In this document: positions 1 through 11,019 of the stretch, in pieces | Position numbering within the stretch: position 1 is the first letter of the stretch | Layout: the number at the start of each line of letters is the position of its first letter | Source: an uncultured Nocardioides sp. | GTDB lineage: Bacteria; Actinomycetota; Actinomycetes; Propionibacteriales; Nocardioidaceae | DNA: 15,678 nucleotides | Direction: 5' to 3' | Assembly (NCBI RefSeq): GCF_946885725.1 | Contig: NZ_CAMPGZ010000091.1 | Location: forward strand, 1 to 15,678 | Translations under genes and position numbers: made by a program | The notes under the pieces: generated by a model | The model's input: the letters and a program-made list of their open reading frames with translations, nothing else | What the model was told of the DNA's origin: nothing | The model's database searches: none

Positions 1-1920
<1,920 letters not shown>

Positions 1921-1922
1921 CA

Positions 1923-1938
1923 CCGGGCGCGGACCCGG
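1923..1938 (+). terminator. Weak hairpin after uvrA, possible terminator
   Basis: CCGGG (1923-1927) and CCCGG (1934-1938) form a 5-bp stem with a 6-base loop, starting 3 bases after the uvrA stop. A second small stem, CCTG (1960-1963) with CAGG (1968-1971), follows. Neither has a T-tract. Stems this short are common by chance in GC-rich DNA, so the call rests mainly on position. Confidence 0.2.
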
Positions 1939-1992
1939 CGTGGACGGCCGAAGACTCAGCCTGTTCTCAGGTCCGCCGGCGGTGACCTGGCC

Positions 1993-1998
1993 TAAGGT
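1993..1998 (+). promoter_or_regulatory. Candidate -10 box for the Rieske gene
   Basis: TAAGGT matches the actinobacterial TAnnnT -10 consensus. A start site about 7 bases downstream (near 2005) would give a leader of about 31 bases containing the Shine-Dalgarno sequence GGAGGAG (2022-2028). No TTGACA-like -35 is visible at 16-19 bases upstream. Confidence 0.4.
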
Positions 1999-2035
1999 TG
2001 ACGCTTCATCGAACGCCACTCGGAGGAGCACCGGC

Positions 2036-2515
2036 ATGACTGTCGACCACGAGGTCCAGGACGACACCCCGACCGGCCCGAGCCGCCGGCACGTGCTGCG
2101 AGGGACGGCGGCCGGCGCCCTCGTCGTACCTGTGCTCGCCGCCTGCGGCAGCGACGACGGCGGCAGCGGGGGGAGCGGCTCCGGCGACGGTGGGAGCGGC
2201 GGCACCGGCGGCGACGGTGGCAGTGCGAGCGGACCGCTCAGCACGACCGGCGACGTGCCCGTCGAGGGCGGCGTCATCCTGCCGGACGAGAAGGTCGTGG
2301 TGACCCAGCCGCGCGACGGCGAGTTCAAGGCGTTCACCGCGGTGTGCACCCACCAGGGCTGCGTCGTCGCGAGCGTGTCCAACGGCACGATCAACTGCGA
2401 CTGCCACGGCAGCAAGTTCTCGATCGAGGACGGCTCCGTGGTCAACGGCCCCGCCAGCTCGCCGCTCGAGGAGGTCTCGATCGACGTCGACGGGGACACC
2501 ATCACCCGCGCCTGA
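2036..2515 (+). CDS. Rieske [2Fe-2S] protein with Tat-type lipoprotein signal
   Basis: A 159-residue electron-transfer-type protein predicted to be folded and loaded with its cluster in the cytoplasm, exported by the Tat system and anchored outside the membrane. ATG 2036 is chosen because GGAGGAG lies at 2022-2028, 7 bases upstream; the longer in-frame ATG at 1940 lacks a leader signal. In order: twin arginines Arg17-Arg18 in SRRHVLRG; hydrophobic stretch; lipobox VLAAC with lipidated Cys37; Gly/Ser/Asp linker about 38-66; Rieske fold with CTHQGC (Cys104, His106 ligands; Cys109 bridge) and CDCHGSKF (Cys121, His124 ligands; Cys123 bridge). All six conserved residues are present. It is too short to be the QcrA subunit of the bc1 complex, which has several membrane spans. 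Its redox partner is unknown, and the uvrA/uvrC neighbours do not suggest one. Confidence 0.93.
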   Translation: MTVDHEVQDDTPTGPSRRHVLRGTAAGALVVPVLAACGSDDGGSGGSGSGDGGSGGTGGDGGSASGPLSTTGDVPVEGGVILPDEKVVVTQPRDGEFKAFTAVCTHQGCVVASVSNGTINCDCHGSKFSIEDGSVVNGPASSPLEEVSIDVDGDTITRA

Positions 2516-2672
2516 CCCGCGACTGTCCGCCCGCCGGTCGAAGGCCGACTGAGGTATCCGCCACACGCGCCGCCGGGCGGTCCGACTTGTCCCCGGTGAT
2601 GCCCAGCCGGCGGCGCCGACCCAACGGCCTGCTGCGGACCCTCGCGACGGCCGGGGTGTCGACGCCACCACC

Positions 2673-2678
2673 TAGGGT
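2673..2678 (+). promoter_or_regulatory. Probable -10 box of a leaderless uvrC promoter
   Basis: TAGGGT ends 6 bases before the uvrC GTG (2685). In actinobacteria this TAnnnT-N6-7-GTG spacing places the transcription start on the first base of the start codon. No Shine-Dalgarno sequence precedes the GTG, which fits leaderless translation. No clear -35 box is seen. Confidence 0.6.
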
Positions 2679-2684
2679 TGTCAC

Positions 2685-4670
2685 GTGGCTGACCCGTCGA
2701 CCTACCGCCCCGCGACCGGGTCCATCCCGACGTCGCCGGGGGTCTACCGGTTCCGCGACGAGCACGGCCGAGTCATCTACGTCGGCAAGGCCGTGAACCT
2801 GCGGTCCCGGCTGACGTCGTACTTCCAGGACCTGTCCGCGCTGCACGCCCGCACCCAGACGATGGTGAAGACGGCGGCCAGCGTGGAGTGGACGGTGGTC
2901 GGCACCGAGGTCGAGGCGCTCCAGCTGGAGTACTCCTGGATCAAGGAGTTCGACCCGCGGTTCAACATCAAGTACCGCGACGACAAGTCCTACCCCTGGC
3001 TCGCGGTCACGCTCAGCGACGAGTACCCCCGCGTGATGGTCGGCCGCGGCGCCAAGCGCAAGGGCACCCGCTACTTCGGGCCCTACTCCCACGCGTGGGC
3101 CATCCGCGAGACCGTCGACCTGCTGCTGCGGGTCTTCCCGATGCGGTCGTGCTCCAACGGCGTCTTCAAGCGGTCCGCCCAGATCGGCCGGCCGTGCCTG
3201 CTCGGCTACATCGGCAAGTGCTCCGCGCCGTGCGTCGGCCGGGTGACCGCCGAGGAGCACCGCGAGATCGTCGAGGACTTCTGCGACTTCATGGCCGGCA
3301 ACACGACGTCGTTCGTGAAGCGGCTGGAGAAGGAGATGTACGCCGCCTCGGCGGAGCAGGACTACGAGCGCGCCGCCCGGCTGCGCGACGACATCGGCGC
3401 GCTCAACCGGGCTCTCGAGAAGCAGGCCGTGGTTCTCGGCGACGGCACCGACGCCGACGTGATCGCGGTGTGCGAGGACCCGCTCGAGGTCGCGGTGCAG
3501 ATCTTCATCGTCCGCGGCGGCCGGGTGAAGGGCCAGCGCGGCTGGGTGGCCGACAAGGTCGACGACTCCGACACCGCGCAGCTCGTCGAGGGCTTCCTCC
3601 AGCAGCTGTACGCCGACGAGGCGGGCGACGCGATCCCGCGCGAGGTGCTGGTGCCGGCGATGCCGCCCGACCACGCGGCGCTCGAGCACTGGCTGACCGA
3701 GAAGCGCGGCGCCAAGGTGCAGATCCGCGTGCCGCAGCGCGGCGACAAGAAGGCGCTGCAGGAGACCGTGGCCCGCAACGCCATGCAGGCGCTCGGGCTG
3801 CACAAGACCAAGCGCGCCAGCGACCTCACCACCCGCAACCGCGCGCTCGAGGAGATCCAGGCCGCGCTCGACCTGCCCGAGGCACCGCTGCGGATCGAGT
3901 GCTACGACATCTCCAACCTGCAGGGCACCGAGGTCGTCGGCTCGATGGTGGTCTTCGAGGACGGGCTCGCCCGCAAGTCGGAGTACCGCCGCTTCGTGGT
4001 CCGCGGCGTCGAGGGCCAGAACGACGTCGCCTCGATGCACGAGGTGATCACCCGGCGGTTCCGCCGGCTGCTCGACGAGCGGGCCGAGGCGCCCGACCTC
4101 GACGGCATGGCCGAGGGCGACGCCGAGGGGCCGATGCTCGTCGACCCCGACACGGGGCGGCCGCGCAAGTTCGCCTACGCACCCGGCCTCGTCGTGGTCG
4201 ACGGCGGCCCGCCGCAGGTCGCGGCGGCGCAGCGGGCGCTCGACGAGCTCGGCATCGACGACATCCCGGTGTGCGGTCTCGCCAAGCGGCTCGAGGAGGT
4301 GTGGCTGCCGAGCCAGGAGGACCCAGTGATCCTGCCGCGCACCAGCGAGGGGCTCTACCTCCTCCAGCGCATCCGCGACGAGGCGCACCGGTTCGCGATC
4401 ACCCACCACCGGTCGCGCCGGTCGAAGAGCATGGTCGAGAGCCTGCTCGACGACGTGCCCGGTCTCGGCGAGGTACGCCGCAAGAGCCTGCTCAAGCAGT
4501 TCGGGTCTCTCAAGCGGCTCCGGGCTGCCACAGTGGAGGAGATCGCCGCGGTGCCCGGCATCGGCCCGCGCACGGCCGAGGCGATCGTGGCCGCGCTCGC
4601 CGACCACACCGGCCGGGCGACGCCGACGGTGAGCGTCAACACCGCCACCGGTGAGATCGAGGAGTCCTGA
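2685..4670 (+). CDS. uvrC: Excinuclease ABC subunit C (UvrC)
   Basis: UvrC makes both incisions flanking a lesion after UvrA and UvrB have marked it. The 661 residues run: GIY-YIG nuclease (GVY 19-21, YVGK 32-35, Arg40, TEVEALQLE 74-82) for the 3' cut; cysteines Cys156, Cys171, Cys179 and Cys183 in the spacing of the iron-sulfur ligands reported for UvrC; UVR motif about 206-241 that contacts UvrB; RNase H-like domain with Asp408 (CYDISN) and Asp506 (VVVDGG) for the 5' cut; paired helix-hairpin-helix about 589-638. A less conserved acidic insert (about 466-498) interrupts the RNase H fold. Start is GTG 2685: the family N-terminus (PGVYRF at 18-23) begins at the usual distance, and the leaderless promoter points to this codon. 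rapZ follows 2 bases after the stop. Confidence 0.98.
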   Translation: MADPSTYRPATGSIPTSPGVYRFRDEHGRVIYVGKAVNLRSRLTSYFQDLSALHARTQTMVKTAASVEWTVVGTEVEALQLEYSWIKEFDPRFNIKYRDDKSYPWLAVTLSDEYPRVMVGRGAKRKGTRYFGPYSHAWAIRETVDLLLRVFPMRSCSNGVFKRSAQIGRPCLLGYIGKCSAPCVGRVTAEEHREIVEDFCDFMAGNTTSFVKRLEKEMYAASAEQDYERAARLRDDIGALNRALEKQAVVLGDGTDADVIAVCEDPLEVAVQIFIVRGGRVKGQRGWVADKVDDSDTAQLVEGFLQQLYADEAGDAIPREVLVPAMPPDHAALEHWLTEKRGAKVQIRVPQRGDKKALQETVARNAMQALGLHKTKRASDLTTRNRALEEIQAALDLPEAPLRIECYDISNLQGTEVVGSMVVFEDGLARKSEYRRFVVRGVEGQNDVASMHEVITRRFRRLLDERAEAPDLDGMAEGDAEGPMLVDPDTGRPRKFAYAPGLVVVDGGPPQVAAAQRALDELGIDDIPVCGLAKRLEEVWLPSQEDPVILPRTSEGLYLLQRIRDEAHRFAITHHRSRRSKSMVESLLDDVPGLGEVRRKSLLKQFGSLKRLRAATVEEIAAVPGIGPRTAEAIVAALADHTGRATPTVSVNTATGEIEES

Positions 4671-4672
4671 CC

Positions 4673-5587
4673 ATGTCGCAGTCCACGTCGCCGACTCCGC
4701 TCGAGACGCCCGAGGACCCGCCGCCGGAGGAGCGCGGCGAGCTCGTCGTCGTCACCGGCATGACGGGGGCCGGCCGCAGCACCGCCGCCAAGGAGCTCGA
4801 GGACCTCGGCTACTACGTCGTGGACAACCTGCCGCCCCAGCTGGTCCCCGACGTCGTCGAGCTGGTCGACGCGTCCGGCGGCGTGCAGCAGCGCATCGCG
4901 GTCGTGGTCGACGTACGCTCCGGGTCGTTCTTCGAGGGGCTCCGCGAGGTGCTCGCGACGGGGGAGACCGGTCGGCGCACCACGCTGCTCTACCTCGACT
5001 GCTCCGACGACGTACTCGTGCGCCGGCAGGAGGCCGCCCGCCGGCCGCACCCGCTGCAGGGCAGCGGCCGCCTGCTCGACGGACTCGCCCGCGAGCGGGT
5101 CGTGCTCGCCGACCTGCGCGCCGAGGCCGACCTGGTCATCGACACCACCGCGCTCAACGTGCACCAGCTGACCGACAAGGTCGCCGAGGCGTTCGGCACG
5201 ATGCAGACCACCGCGATGAAGGTCACCGTGGTGAGCTTCGGGTTCAAGTACGGCATCCCCGTCGACGCCGACCTCGTCGCGGACATGCGCTTCCTGCCCA
5301 ACCCGCACTGGGTCGATGAGCTGCGTCCGCTGACCGGTCGCGACGCTCCGGTGGCCGACTACGTCAAGAAGCAGCCGGAGGCCGAGGAGTTCCTCACCGA
5401 GTACGTCGCCCTGGTGCGCACGCTCATCAGCGGCTACCTGCGCGAAGGGAAGCGGTTCATGACGATCGCGATCGGCTGCACGGGCGGCAAGCACCGCAGC
5501 GTCGCGATGACCGAGGAGATCGCGGCCCGGCTCCGCGGTTACGGGATCGACGCGGCCGCGCTGCACCGCGACCTCGGACGCGAGTGA
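4673..5587 (+). CDS. rapZ: RapZ-family nucleotide-binding regulator
   Basis: 304 residues of the RapZ/YvcJ family. In E. coli RapZ binds glucosamine-6-phosphate and controls small-RNA-guided decay of glmS mRNA; in actinobacteria the role is not established. Seen: P-loop GMTGAGRS 29-36, in which Arg35 stands where lysine is usual; VVDNLPP 49-55; C-terminal RNA/ligand-binding domain ending in GCTGGKHRS 268-276. ATG 4673 lies 2 bases after the uvrC stop, and the Shine-Dalgarno GAGGAG (4659-4664) sits inside the last uvrC codons, so translation is probably coupled. The N-terminal 22 residues are Pro/Ser/Glu-rich and probably disordered. The next gene, yvcK-like, is the usual family partner. Confidence 0.95.
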   Translation: MSQSTSPTPLETPEDPPPEERGELVVVTGMTGAGRSTAAKELEDLGYYVVDNLPPQLVPDVVELVDASGGVQQRIAVVVDVRSGSFFEGLREVLATGETGRRTTLLYLDCSDDVLVRRQEAARRPHPLQGSGRLLDGLARERVVLADLRAEADLVIDTTALNVHQLTDKVAEAFGTMQTTAMKVTVVSFGFKYGIPVDADLVADMRFLPNPHWVDELRPLTGRDAPVADYVKKQPEAEEFLTEYVALVRTLISGYLREGKRFMTIAIGCTGGKHRSVAMTEEIAARLRGYGIDAAALHRDLGRE

Positions 5588-5594
5588 TGCACCG

Positions 5595-6581
5595 GTGACG
5601 ACCGATCGCCCCTTCGCGCGCCCCTCCCACCCTGACCGGCTCGACCTCACCGCGGTCGCTCTCGGCGGCGGCCACGGCCTCGCGGCGTCGCTGTCCGCGC
5701 TGCGCCACGTCGTACGCGACCTGACCGCCGTGGTCACGGTCGCCGACAACGGTGGCTCGTCGGGCCGGCTCCGGCACGAGTTCGGCGCGCTCCCGCCCGG
5801 CGATCTCCGGATGGCGCTCGCCGCGCTCTGTGGTGACGACGAGTGGGGCCAGACCTGGGCCCGGGTGCTGCAGCACCGGTTCCGCAGCGAGGGCGAGATG
5901 CACGACCACGCGGTGGGCAACCTGCTGATCGTCGCGCTCTGGGAGCTCCTGGGCGGCCACGTCGAGGGGCTCGACTGGGTCGCGCGGCTGCTCGGCGCGC
6001 AGGGCCGCGTGCTTCCGATGGCGATCACCCCCATCGACATCGCCGCCGACGTCGCCGGTCTGGACCCGGACGACCCGACCGCCCTGGTGCGTGTGCGCGG
6101 CCAGGTCGAGGTCGCCACGACCGAGGGGCAGGTCAGCTCGGTCGAGCTGGAGCCGCACGACCCGCCCGCCTGCCCCGAAGCCGTCGCCGCGGTCGACGAG
6201 GCCGACTGGGTCGTGCTCGGACCGGGCTCGTGGTTCACCAGCGTGATCCCGCACCTGCTGGTGCCCGATCTCCGGACGGCGCTGACCGAGACGTCGGCCC
6301 GGGTCGCGGTGACGATGAACCTCGAGCCGCAGACGGGCGAGACCGACGGATTCACGCCCGAGCAGCACCTCGAGGTCCTCGCCGCGCACGCCCCCGGGCT
6401 CCGGGTCGACGTCGTACTGGCCGACCCAAGATCCGTCGACGAGGAGGCGGGCCTGCGGGACGCGGCGAAGGAGCTCGGCGCGGAGCTGGTCCTGGCCGAT
6501 GTGGGCGCCGACGACGGCAGCCCGCGTCACGACCCGGTGAAGTTGGCGGATGCGTATGCGGGATTCATGAAGCAGGCTTAG
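5595..6581 (+). CDS. yvcK: YvcK/CofD-family protein (gluconeogenesis factor type)
   Basis: 328 residues of the CofD-like YvcK family. In Bacillus and mycobacteria such proteins bind UDP-sugars and are needed for cell-wall integrity or growth on gluconeogenic carbon; enzymatic activity is not shown. Seen: GGGHGLA 24-30, [10 protein letters not shown] 50-59, PPGDLR 67-72 and HAVGNLLI 105-112, the conserved nucleotide-sugar site. The family distinction from true CofD (coenzyme F420) rests on these motifs and on the rapZ-whiA setting. GTG 5595 starts 7 bases after the rapZ stop; the Shine-Dalgarno is weak, so re-initiation by ribosomes leaving rapZ is likely. Its TAG stop is also the first half of a TAGGGT box. 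Confidence 0.93.
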   Translation: MTTDRPFARPSHPDRLDLTAVALGGGHGLAASLSALRHVVRDLTAVVTVADNGGSSGRLRHEFGALPPGDLRMALAALCGDDEWGQTWARVLQHRFRSEGEMHDHAVGNLLIVALWELLGGHVEGLDWVARLLGAQGRVLPMAITPIDIAADVAGLDPDDPTALVRVRGQVEVATTEGQVSSVELEPHDPPACPEAVAAVDEADWVVLGPGSWFTSVIPHLLVPDLRTALTETSARVAVTMNLEPQTGETDGFTPEQHLEVLAAHAPGLRVDVVLADPRSVDEEAGLRDAAKELGAELVLADVGADDGSPRHDPVKLADAYAGFMKQA

Positions 6582-6584
6582 GGT
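6579..6584 (+). promoter_or_regulatory. Candidate -10 box overlapping the yvcK stop, upstream of whiA
   Basis: TAGGGT begins on the stop codon of the preceding gene and would start transcription near 6591, giving a leader of about 94 bases before whiA. No -35 box is visible. The leader contains GTTCGTGC twice (6593-6600, 6611-6618). Confidence 0.3.
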
Positions 6585-6684
6585 TCACTCTGGTTCGTGC
6601 CGCGTCCATTGTTCGTGCAGGACGGTCACGGTCGTAGGCAGTCGAAGATTCGGGGAAAGAGGTCGACGTGGCAGGATCGGACGC

Positions 6685-7671
6685 ATGGCGATGACGGCAC
6701 AGGTCAAGGCAGAGCTGGCCAGCACCCAGGTCACCAAGTCGTGCTGTCGCAAGTCCGAGGTCTCCTCGATGCTTCGCTTCGCGGGCGGCCTCCACATCGT
6801 CAGCGGCCGGATCGTCGTCGAGGCCGAGCTCGACACCGGTGCCGCGGCCCGGCGTCTCCGCAAGGACATCGCCGAGATCTACGGCCACACCTCCGACGTC
6901 GTCATGGTGTCCGGCAACGGCATCCGCAAGGGCAGCCGCTACGTCGTCCGCGTCGTCAAGGACGGCGAGGCGCTCGCCCGGCAGACCGGCCTCCTCGACG
7001 GACGCGGGCGTCCGGTCCGCGGACTCCCGCCGCAGGTCGTCTCCGGTGCCGGCTGCGACGCGGTCGCCGCGTGGCGCGGCGCCTTCCTCGCGCACGGCTC
7101 CCTGACCGAGCCCGGGCGTTCCTCGGCCCTCGAGGTCACCTGCCCCGGCCCCGAGGCCGCCCTGGCCCTCGTCGGCGCCGCCCGCCGGCTCGGCATCTCC
7201 GCCAAGGCCCGCGAGGTGCGCGGCGTCGACCGCGTGGTGATCCGCGACGGCGACGCCATCGGCGCGCTGCTCACCCGCCTCGGTGCCCACGAGTCGCTGA
7301 TGGCCTGGGAGGAGCGCCGCATGCGCCGCGAGGTGCGCGCGACCGCCAACCGGCTCGCCAACTTCGACGACGCCAACCTCCGCCGCTCCGCCCGCGCCGC
7401 CGTCGCCGCCGGCGCCCGCGTCGAGCGCGCGCTGGAGATCCTCGGCGACGACGTACCCGACCACCTCAAGCTCGCCGGCGACCTCCGTCTGCAGCACAAG
7501 CAGGCGTCGCTCGAGGAGCTCGGCCAGCTGCACGAGCCCGCCCTCACCAAGGACGCCATCGCCGGCCGCATCCGCCGCCTGCTCGCCATGGCCGACAAGA
7601 AGGCCCAGGAGCTCGGCATCCCCGACACCGAGGCCGTCCTCACCCCGGAGATGCTCGCCGAGCAGCAGTAG
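6685..7671 (+). CDS. whiA: DNA-binding protein WhiA
   Basis: WhiA is a transcription regulator; in Streptomyces it acts with WhiB to switch aerial hyphae to sporulation septation, and in non-sporulating Gram-positives it affects division and chromosome segregation. The 328 residues show the degenerate LAGLIDADG homing-endonuclease fold (RFAGGLHI 31-38; [12 protein letters not shown] 129-140), the conserved [11 protein letters not shown] 225-235, and a C-terminal helix-turn-helix about 274-303 ([20 protein letters not shown] region). ATG 6685 is preceded by AGGA (6673-6676) at 8 bases; ATG 6691 two codons on is also possible. The position after yvcK matches most Gram-positives. A 103-base leader separates it from yvcK, so it may have its own promoter as well as read-through. 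Confidence 0.97.
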   Translation: MAMTAQVKAELASTQVTKSCCRKSEVSSMLRFAGGLHIVSGRIVVEAELDTGAAARRLRKDIAEIYGHTSDVVMVSGNGIRKGSRYVVRVVKDGEALARQTGLLDGRGRPVRGLPPQVVSGAGCDAVAAWRGAFLAHGSLTEPGRSSALEVTCPGPEAALALVGAARRLGISAKAREVRGVDRVVIRDGDAIGALLTRLGAHESLMAWEERRMRREVRATANRLANFDDANLRRSARAAVAAGARVERALEILGDDVPDHLKLAGDLRLQHKQASLEELGQLHEPALTKDAIAGRIRRLLAMADKKAQELGIPDTEAVLTPEMLAEQQ

Positions 7672-7683
7672 CCGGCCGGTTTC

Positions 7684-7754
7684 ATGTAAAGCGGAGTTAT
7701 TGCGACCTGTGCGCCGCCCGGCGCGCTCGAAGTCGCAATAACTCCGCTTTACAT
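7684..7754. repeat. 71-bp element with perfect 23-bp inverted repeats
   Basis: Bases 7684-7706 and 7732-7754 are exact reverse complements over 23 bp (outer ends ATGTAAAGCGGAG / CTCCGCTTTACAT). The arms are about 43% GC, far below the surrounding genes. The 25-base spacer holds a nested 5-bp stem GCGCC (7711-7715) / GGCGC (7720-7724). It begins 12 bases after the whiA stop. It could be a dispersed palindromic (REP- or MITE-like) element, or serve as a bidirectional terminator or RNA-stabilising hairpin; there is no T-tract and no clear target duplication. Confidence 0.9.
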
Positions 7755-7840
7755 ATTCGGCGCCGGGCGGCCTGCCAGGCGCGAATTCCCGTTACCCGCA
7801 CGTACGCCGGACCGGCCGTGCATCGGGCCCGGCCCGTCGG

Positions 7841-7846
7841 TAGGGT
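7841..7846 (+). promoter_or_regulatory. Probable -10 box for the gap operon
   Basis: TAGGGT matches TAnnnT and would start transcription near 7853, leaving a leader of about 33 bases that contains the Shine-Dalgarno CCAGGAG (7874-7880), 5 bases before GTG 7886. No TTGACA-like -35 is seen. It lies downstream of the 71-bp palindrome, so gap-pgk-tpiA can be transcribed independently of whiA. Confidence 0.55.
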
Positions 7847-7870
7847 CGTCGTTGACGCAGCCCGAACTAG

Positions 7871-8890
<1,020 letters not shown>

Positions 8891-8912
8891 CCGGGGCAGG
8901 GGCCTCCGCTCG

Positions 8913-10100
8913 ATGAAGCAGATCGAGGACCTCGGCGACCTGCGCGGCAAGCGCGTGCTCGTCCGGTCCGACCTCAACGTGCCGCTCGACGGCTCGACCA
9001 TCACCGACGACGGCCGCATCCGCGCGTCGGTGCCGACGATCAAGAAGCTGGCCGACGCCGGCGCCCGGGTCGTCGTCATCGCGCACCTCGGCCGGCCGAA
9101 GGGCGAGCCCGACGAGAAGTACTCCCTCGCCCCGGTCGCGAAGCGCCTCGGCGAGCTGCTCGGCAAGGACGTCGCGTTCGCGACCGACACGGTGGGGGAG
9201 TCCGCCTCCGCCACCGTGGCGGGCCTCGCCGACGGTGAGGTCGCGCTGCTCGAGAACGTCCGCTTCAACCCCGGTGAGACCAGCAAGGACGACGCCGAGC
9301 GCGGCGCCTTCGCCGACCAGCTCGCGAAGCTCGCCGACGTGTTCGTCAGCGACGGCTTCGGCGTCGTGCACCGCAAGCAGGCGTCGGTGTACGACGTGGC
9401 GCAACGGCTGCCCTCGGCGATGGGCGATCTCGTCGCAGCGGAGATCGACGTGCTGCGCCGCCTCACCGAGAACCCGGAGCGGCCCTATGCCGTCGTCCTC
9501 GGCGGCTCGAAGGTGTCCGACAAGCTCGGCGTCATCGACAACCTGCTCGGCAAGGCCGACCGGCTGCTGATCGGCGGCGGCATGGTGTTCACGTTCCTCA
9601 AGGCCCAGGGCCACGAGGTCGGCACCAGCCTGCTCGAGGAGGACCAGCTCGACACCTGCCGCGACTACATCCGCCGCGCCGAGGAGGCGGGCGTCGACCT
9701 GATCCTGCCGACCGACATCGTGGTCGCGCCGGAGTTCAAGCCCGACGCGCCGCCGACCGTCGTACCCGCCGACGCGATGCCGGCCGACCAGATGGGTCTC
9801 GACATCGGCCCCGAGTCCGGCAAGGCGTTCGCGGCGGCGCTGGCCGACGCCCGCACGGTGTTCTGGAACGGCCCGATGGGCGTCTTCGAGTTCGAGGCGT
9901 TCTCCCACGGCACCCGCGCGGTGGCACAGGCGCTCGTCGACTGCGACGGCCTGACCGTCGTCGGCGGTGGTGACTCCGCCGCGGCGGTCCGCCAGCTCGG
10001 CTTCGACGAGAACGCCTTCGGGCACATCTCGACCGGCGGCGGCGCCAGCCTGGAGTACCTCGAGGGCAAGTCGCTGCCCGGCATCGACGTCCTGTCCTGA
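8913..10100 (+). CDS. pgk: Phosphoglycerate kinase
   Basis: Transfers the acyl phosphate of 1,3-bisphosphoglycerate to ADP, making ATP and 3-phosphoglycerate. 395 residues, normal for a bacterial monomeric enzyme. Seen: [12 protein letters not shown] 14-25 with Asp20 and Asn22 at the substrate site; HLGRPKG 58-64 with Arg61; the [11 protein letters not shown]-site loop; WNGPMGVFE; and the nucleotide-binding GGGDSAAA near the C-terminus. ATG 8913 lies 22 bases after gap with only a weak G-rich Shine-Dalgarno (GCAGGGG, about 8896-8902). It is separated from tpiA by 63 bases that hold a palindromic repeat. Confidence 0.99.
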   Translation: MKQIEDLGDLRGKRVLVRSDLNVPLDGSTITDDGRIRASVPTIKKLADAGARVVVIAHLGRPKGEPDEKYSLAPVAKRLGELLGKDVAFATDTVGESASATVAGLADGEVALLENVRFNPGETSKDDAERGAFADQLAKLADVFVSDGFGVVHRKQASVYDVAQRLPSAMGDLVAAEIDVLRRLTENPERPYAVVLGGSKVSDKLGVIDNLLGKADRLLIGGGMVFTFLKAQGHEVGTSLLEEDQLDTCRDYIRRAEEAGVDLILPTDIVVAPEFKPDAPPTVVPADAMPADQMGLDIGPESGKAFAAALADARTVFWNGPMGVFEFEAFSHGTRAVAQALVDCDGLTVVGGGDSAAAVRQLGFDENAFGHISTGGGASLEYLEGKSLPGIDVLS

Positions 10101-10120
10101 CGACTGACTCGCACCCACCG

Positions 10121-10144
10121 GGTGGTCGAGCCTGTCGAGACCAC
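10121..10144. repeat. REP-like imperfect palindrome between pgk and tpiA
   Basis: GTGG (10122-10125) pairs with CCAC (10141-10144), and TCGA (10126-10129) with TCGA (10135-10138), with a 2-base bulge and the loop GCCTG. The core TCGAGCCTGTCGAGACC resembles a palindrome that I recall as frequent between genes of Nocardioides and related actinobacteria; that recollection cannot be verified here. CCACC at 10115-10119 could pair with GGTGG at 10121-10125 as an alternative. It lies inside the gap-pgk-tpiA transcript. Confidence 0.6.
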
Positions 10145-10163
10145 TCACTGACGAAGGAACCTG

Positions 10164-10961
10164 ATGGCCAAGCACGCGCGCGTCCCGCTGATGGCGGGCA
10201 ACTGGAAGTGCAACCTCAACCACCAGGAGGCTGTCGTCCTGGTGCAGAAGCTCGCCTGGACGCTGTCGGACAAGAAGCACGACTACAGCAAGGTCGAGGT
10301 CGTCGTGCTGCCGCCGTTCACCGACCTGCGCAGCGTGCAGACGCTCGTGGACGGTGACCGGCTGGAGATCAAGTACGGCGCGCAGGACGTATCCATGCAC
10401 GACGGCGGCGCCTACACCGGCGAGATCTCCGCGGCGATGCTGGCCAAGCTCGGCTGCTCGTACGTCGTCGTGGGGCACTCCGAGCGGCGCCAGTACCACC
10501 ACGAGACCGACGAGATCGTCAACGAGAAGGCCAAGAAGACCATTGCCGCCGGCATGACGCCGATCGTGTGCGTCGGCGAGGGTCTCGACGTACGCAAGGA
10601 AGGCCGCCACGTCGAGCACACGCTCGCGCAGGTCGACGGCTCGCTGGCCGGGCTCGACGCCGCGCAGGTGAGCGACCTGGTGATCGCCTACGAGCCGGTG
10701 TGGGCGATCGGCACCGGTGAGGTGGCGACCCCCGACGACGCGCAGGAGGTGTGCGCGGCCATCCGCGCGCGCATCGAGGAGCTGCACGGCGAGGAGGCCG
10801 CGGCGAAGGTGCGCATCCTGTACGGCGGTTCGGTGAAGGCGGCCAACGTCGCCGGGATCATGGAGAAGGCGGACGTCGACGGCTGCCTCGTCGGCGGCGC
10901 GTCCCTGCAGGCCGACGAGTTCGGCGGGATCTGCCGCTTCTACGACATGCCGGTCATCTGA
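10164..10961 (+). CDS. tpiA: Triosephosphate isomerase
   Basis: Interconverts dihydroxyacetone phosphate and glyceraldehyde-3-phosphate. 265 residues of TIM barrel. Catalytic residues are all present: Lys15 in GNWK (12-15), His105 in VVGHSERR, Glu177 in [11 protein letters not shown]; phosphate-binding loops GGSV 221-224 and GCLVGGASL 240-248. ATG 10164 is preceded by GAAGGA (10153-10158) at 5 bases. It closes the triose-phosphate cluster; secG follows after 58 bases with its own promoter-like box. Confidence 0.99.
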   Translation: MAKHARVPLMAGNWKCNLNHQEAVVLVQKLAWTLSDKKHDYSKVEVVVLPPFTDLRSVQTLVDGDRLEIKYGAQDVSMHDGGAYTGEISAAMLAKLGCSYVVVGHSERRQYHHETDEIVNEKAKKTIAAGMTPIVCVGEGLDVRKEGRHVEHTLAQVDGSLAGLDAAQVSDLVIAYEPVWAIGTGEVATPDDAQEVCAAIRARIEELHGEEAAAKVRILYGGSVKAANVAGIMEKADVDGCLVGGASLQADEFGGICRFYDMPVI

Positions 10962-11005
10962 CCGACCTGTTCACCACCGTCGCGCCACAACCCCTACCCG
11001 TGAGT

Positions 11006-11011
11006 TAGAGT
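11006..11011 (+). promoter_or_regulatory. Probable -10 box of a leaderless secG promoter
   Basis: TAGAGT ends 8 bases before the secG GTG (11020). The intervening TTCCCACC has no Shine-Dalgarno character. A start at or within 2 bases of the GTG would make the mRNA leaderless. No -35 box is apparent. Confidence 0.5.
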
Positions 11012-11019
11012 TTCCCACC

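Noticed and set aside
1940..2035. Longer N-terminus for the Rieske protein from ATG 1940
   Set aside because: It would bury the twin-arginine signal about 49 residues in, and ATG 2036 has a strong Shine-Dalgarno sequence.
2516..2684. Small gene, RNA gene or riboswitch between the Rieske gene and uvrC
   Set aside because: 169 bases with only weak GC-rich stems and the uvrC -10 box; no coding or structured-RNA signal recognised.
2502..4607. Minus-strand open frame of 701 codons opposite uvrC
   Set aside because: Antisense shadow of a certain gene; low-complexity His/Arg/Leu/Val composition, no motif, and typical of GC-rich DNA.
4355..6355. Minus-strand open frame of 666 codons opposite rapZ and yvcK
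   Set aside because: Crosses three genes of clear identity; Ser/Arg-rich and motif-free.
7675..7762. Target-site duplication flanking the 23-bp inverted repeat
   Set aside because: Flanks GGTTTC and ATTCGG share only TTC in different registers, which is not convincing.
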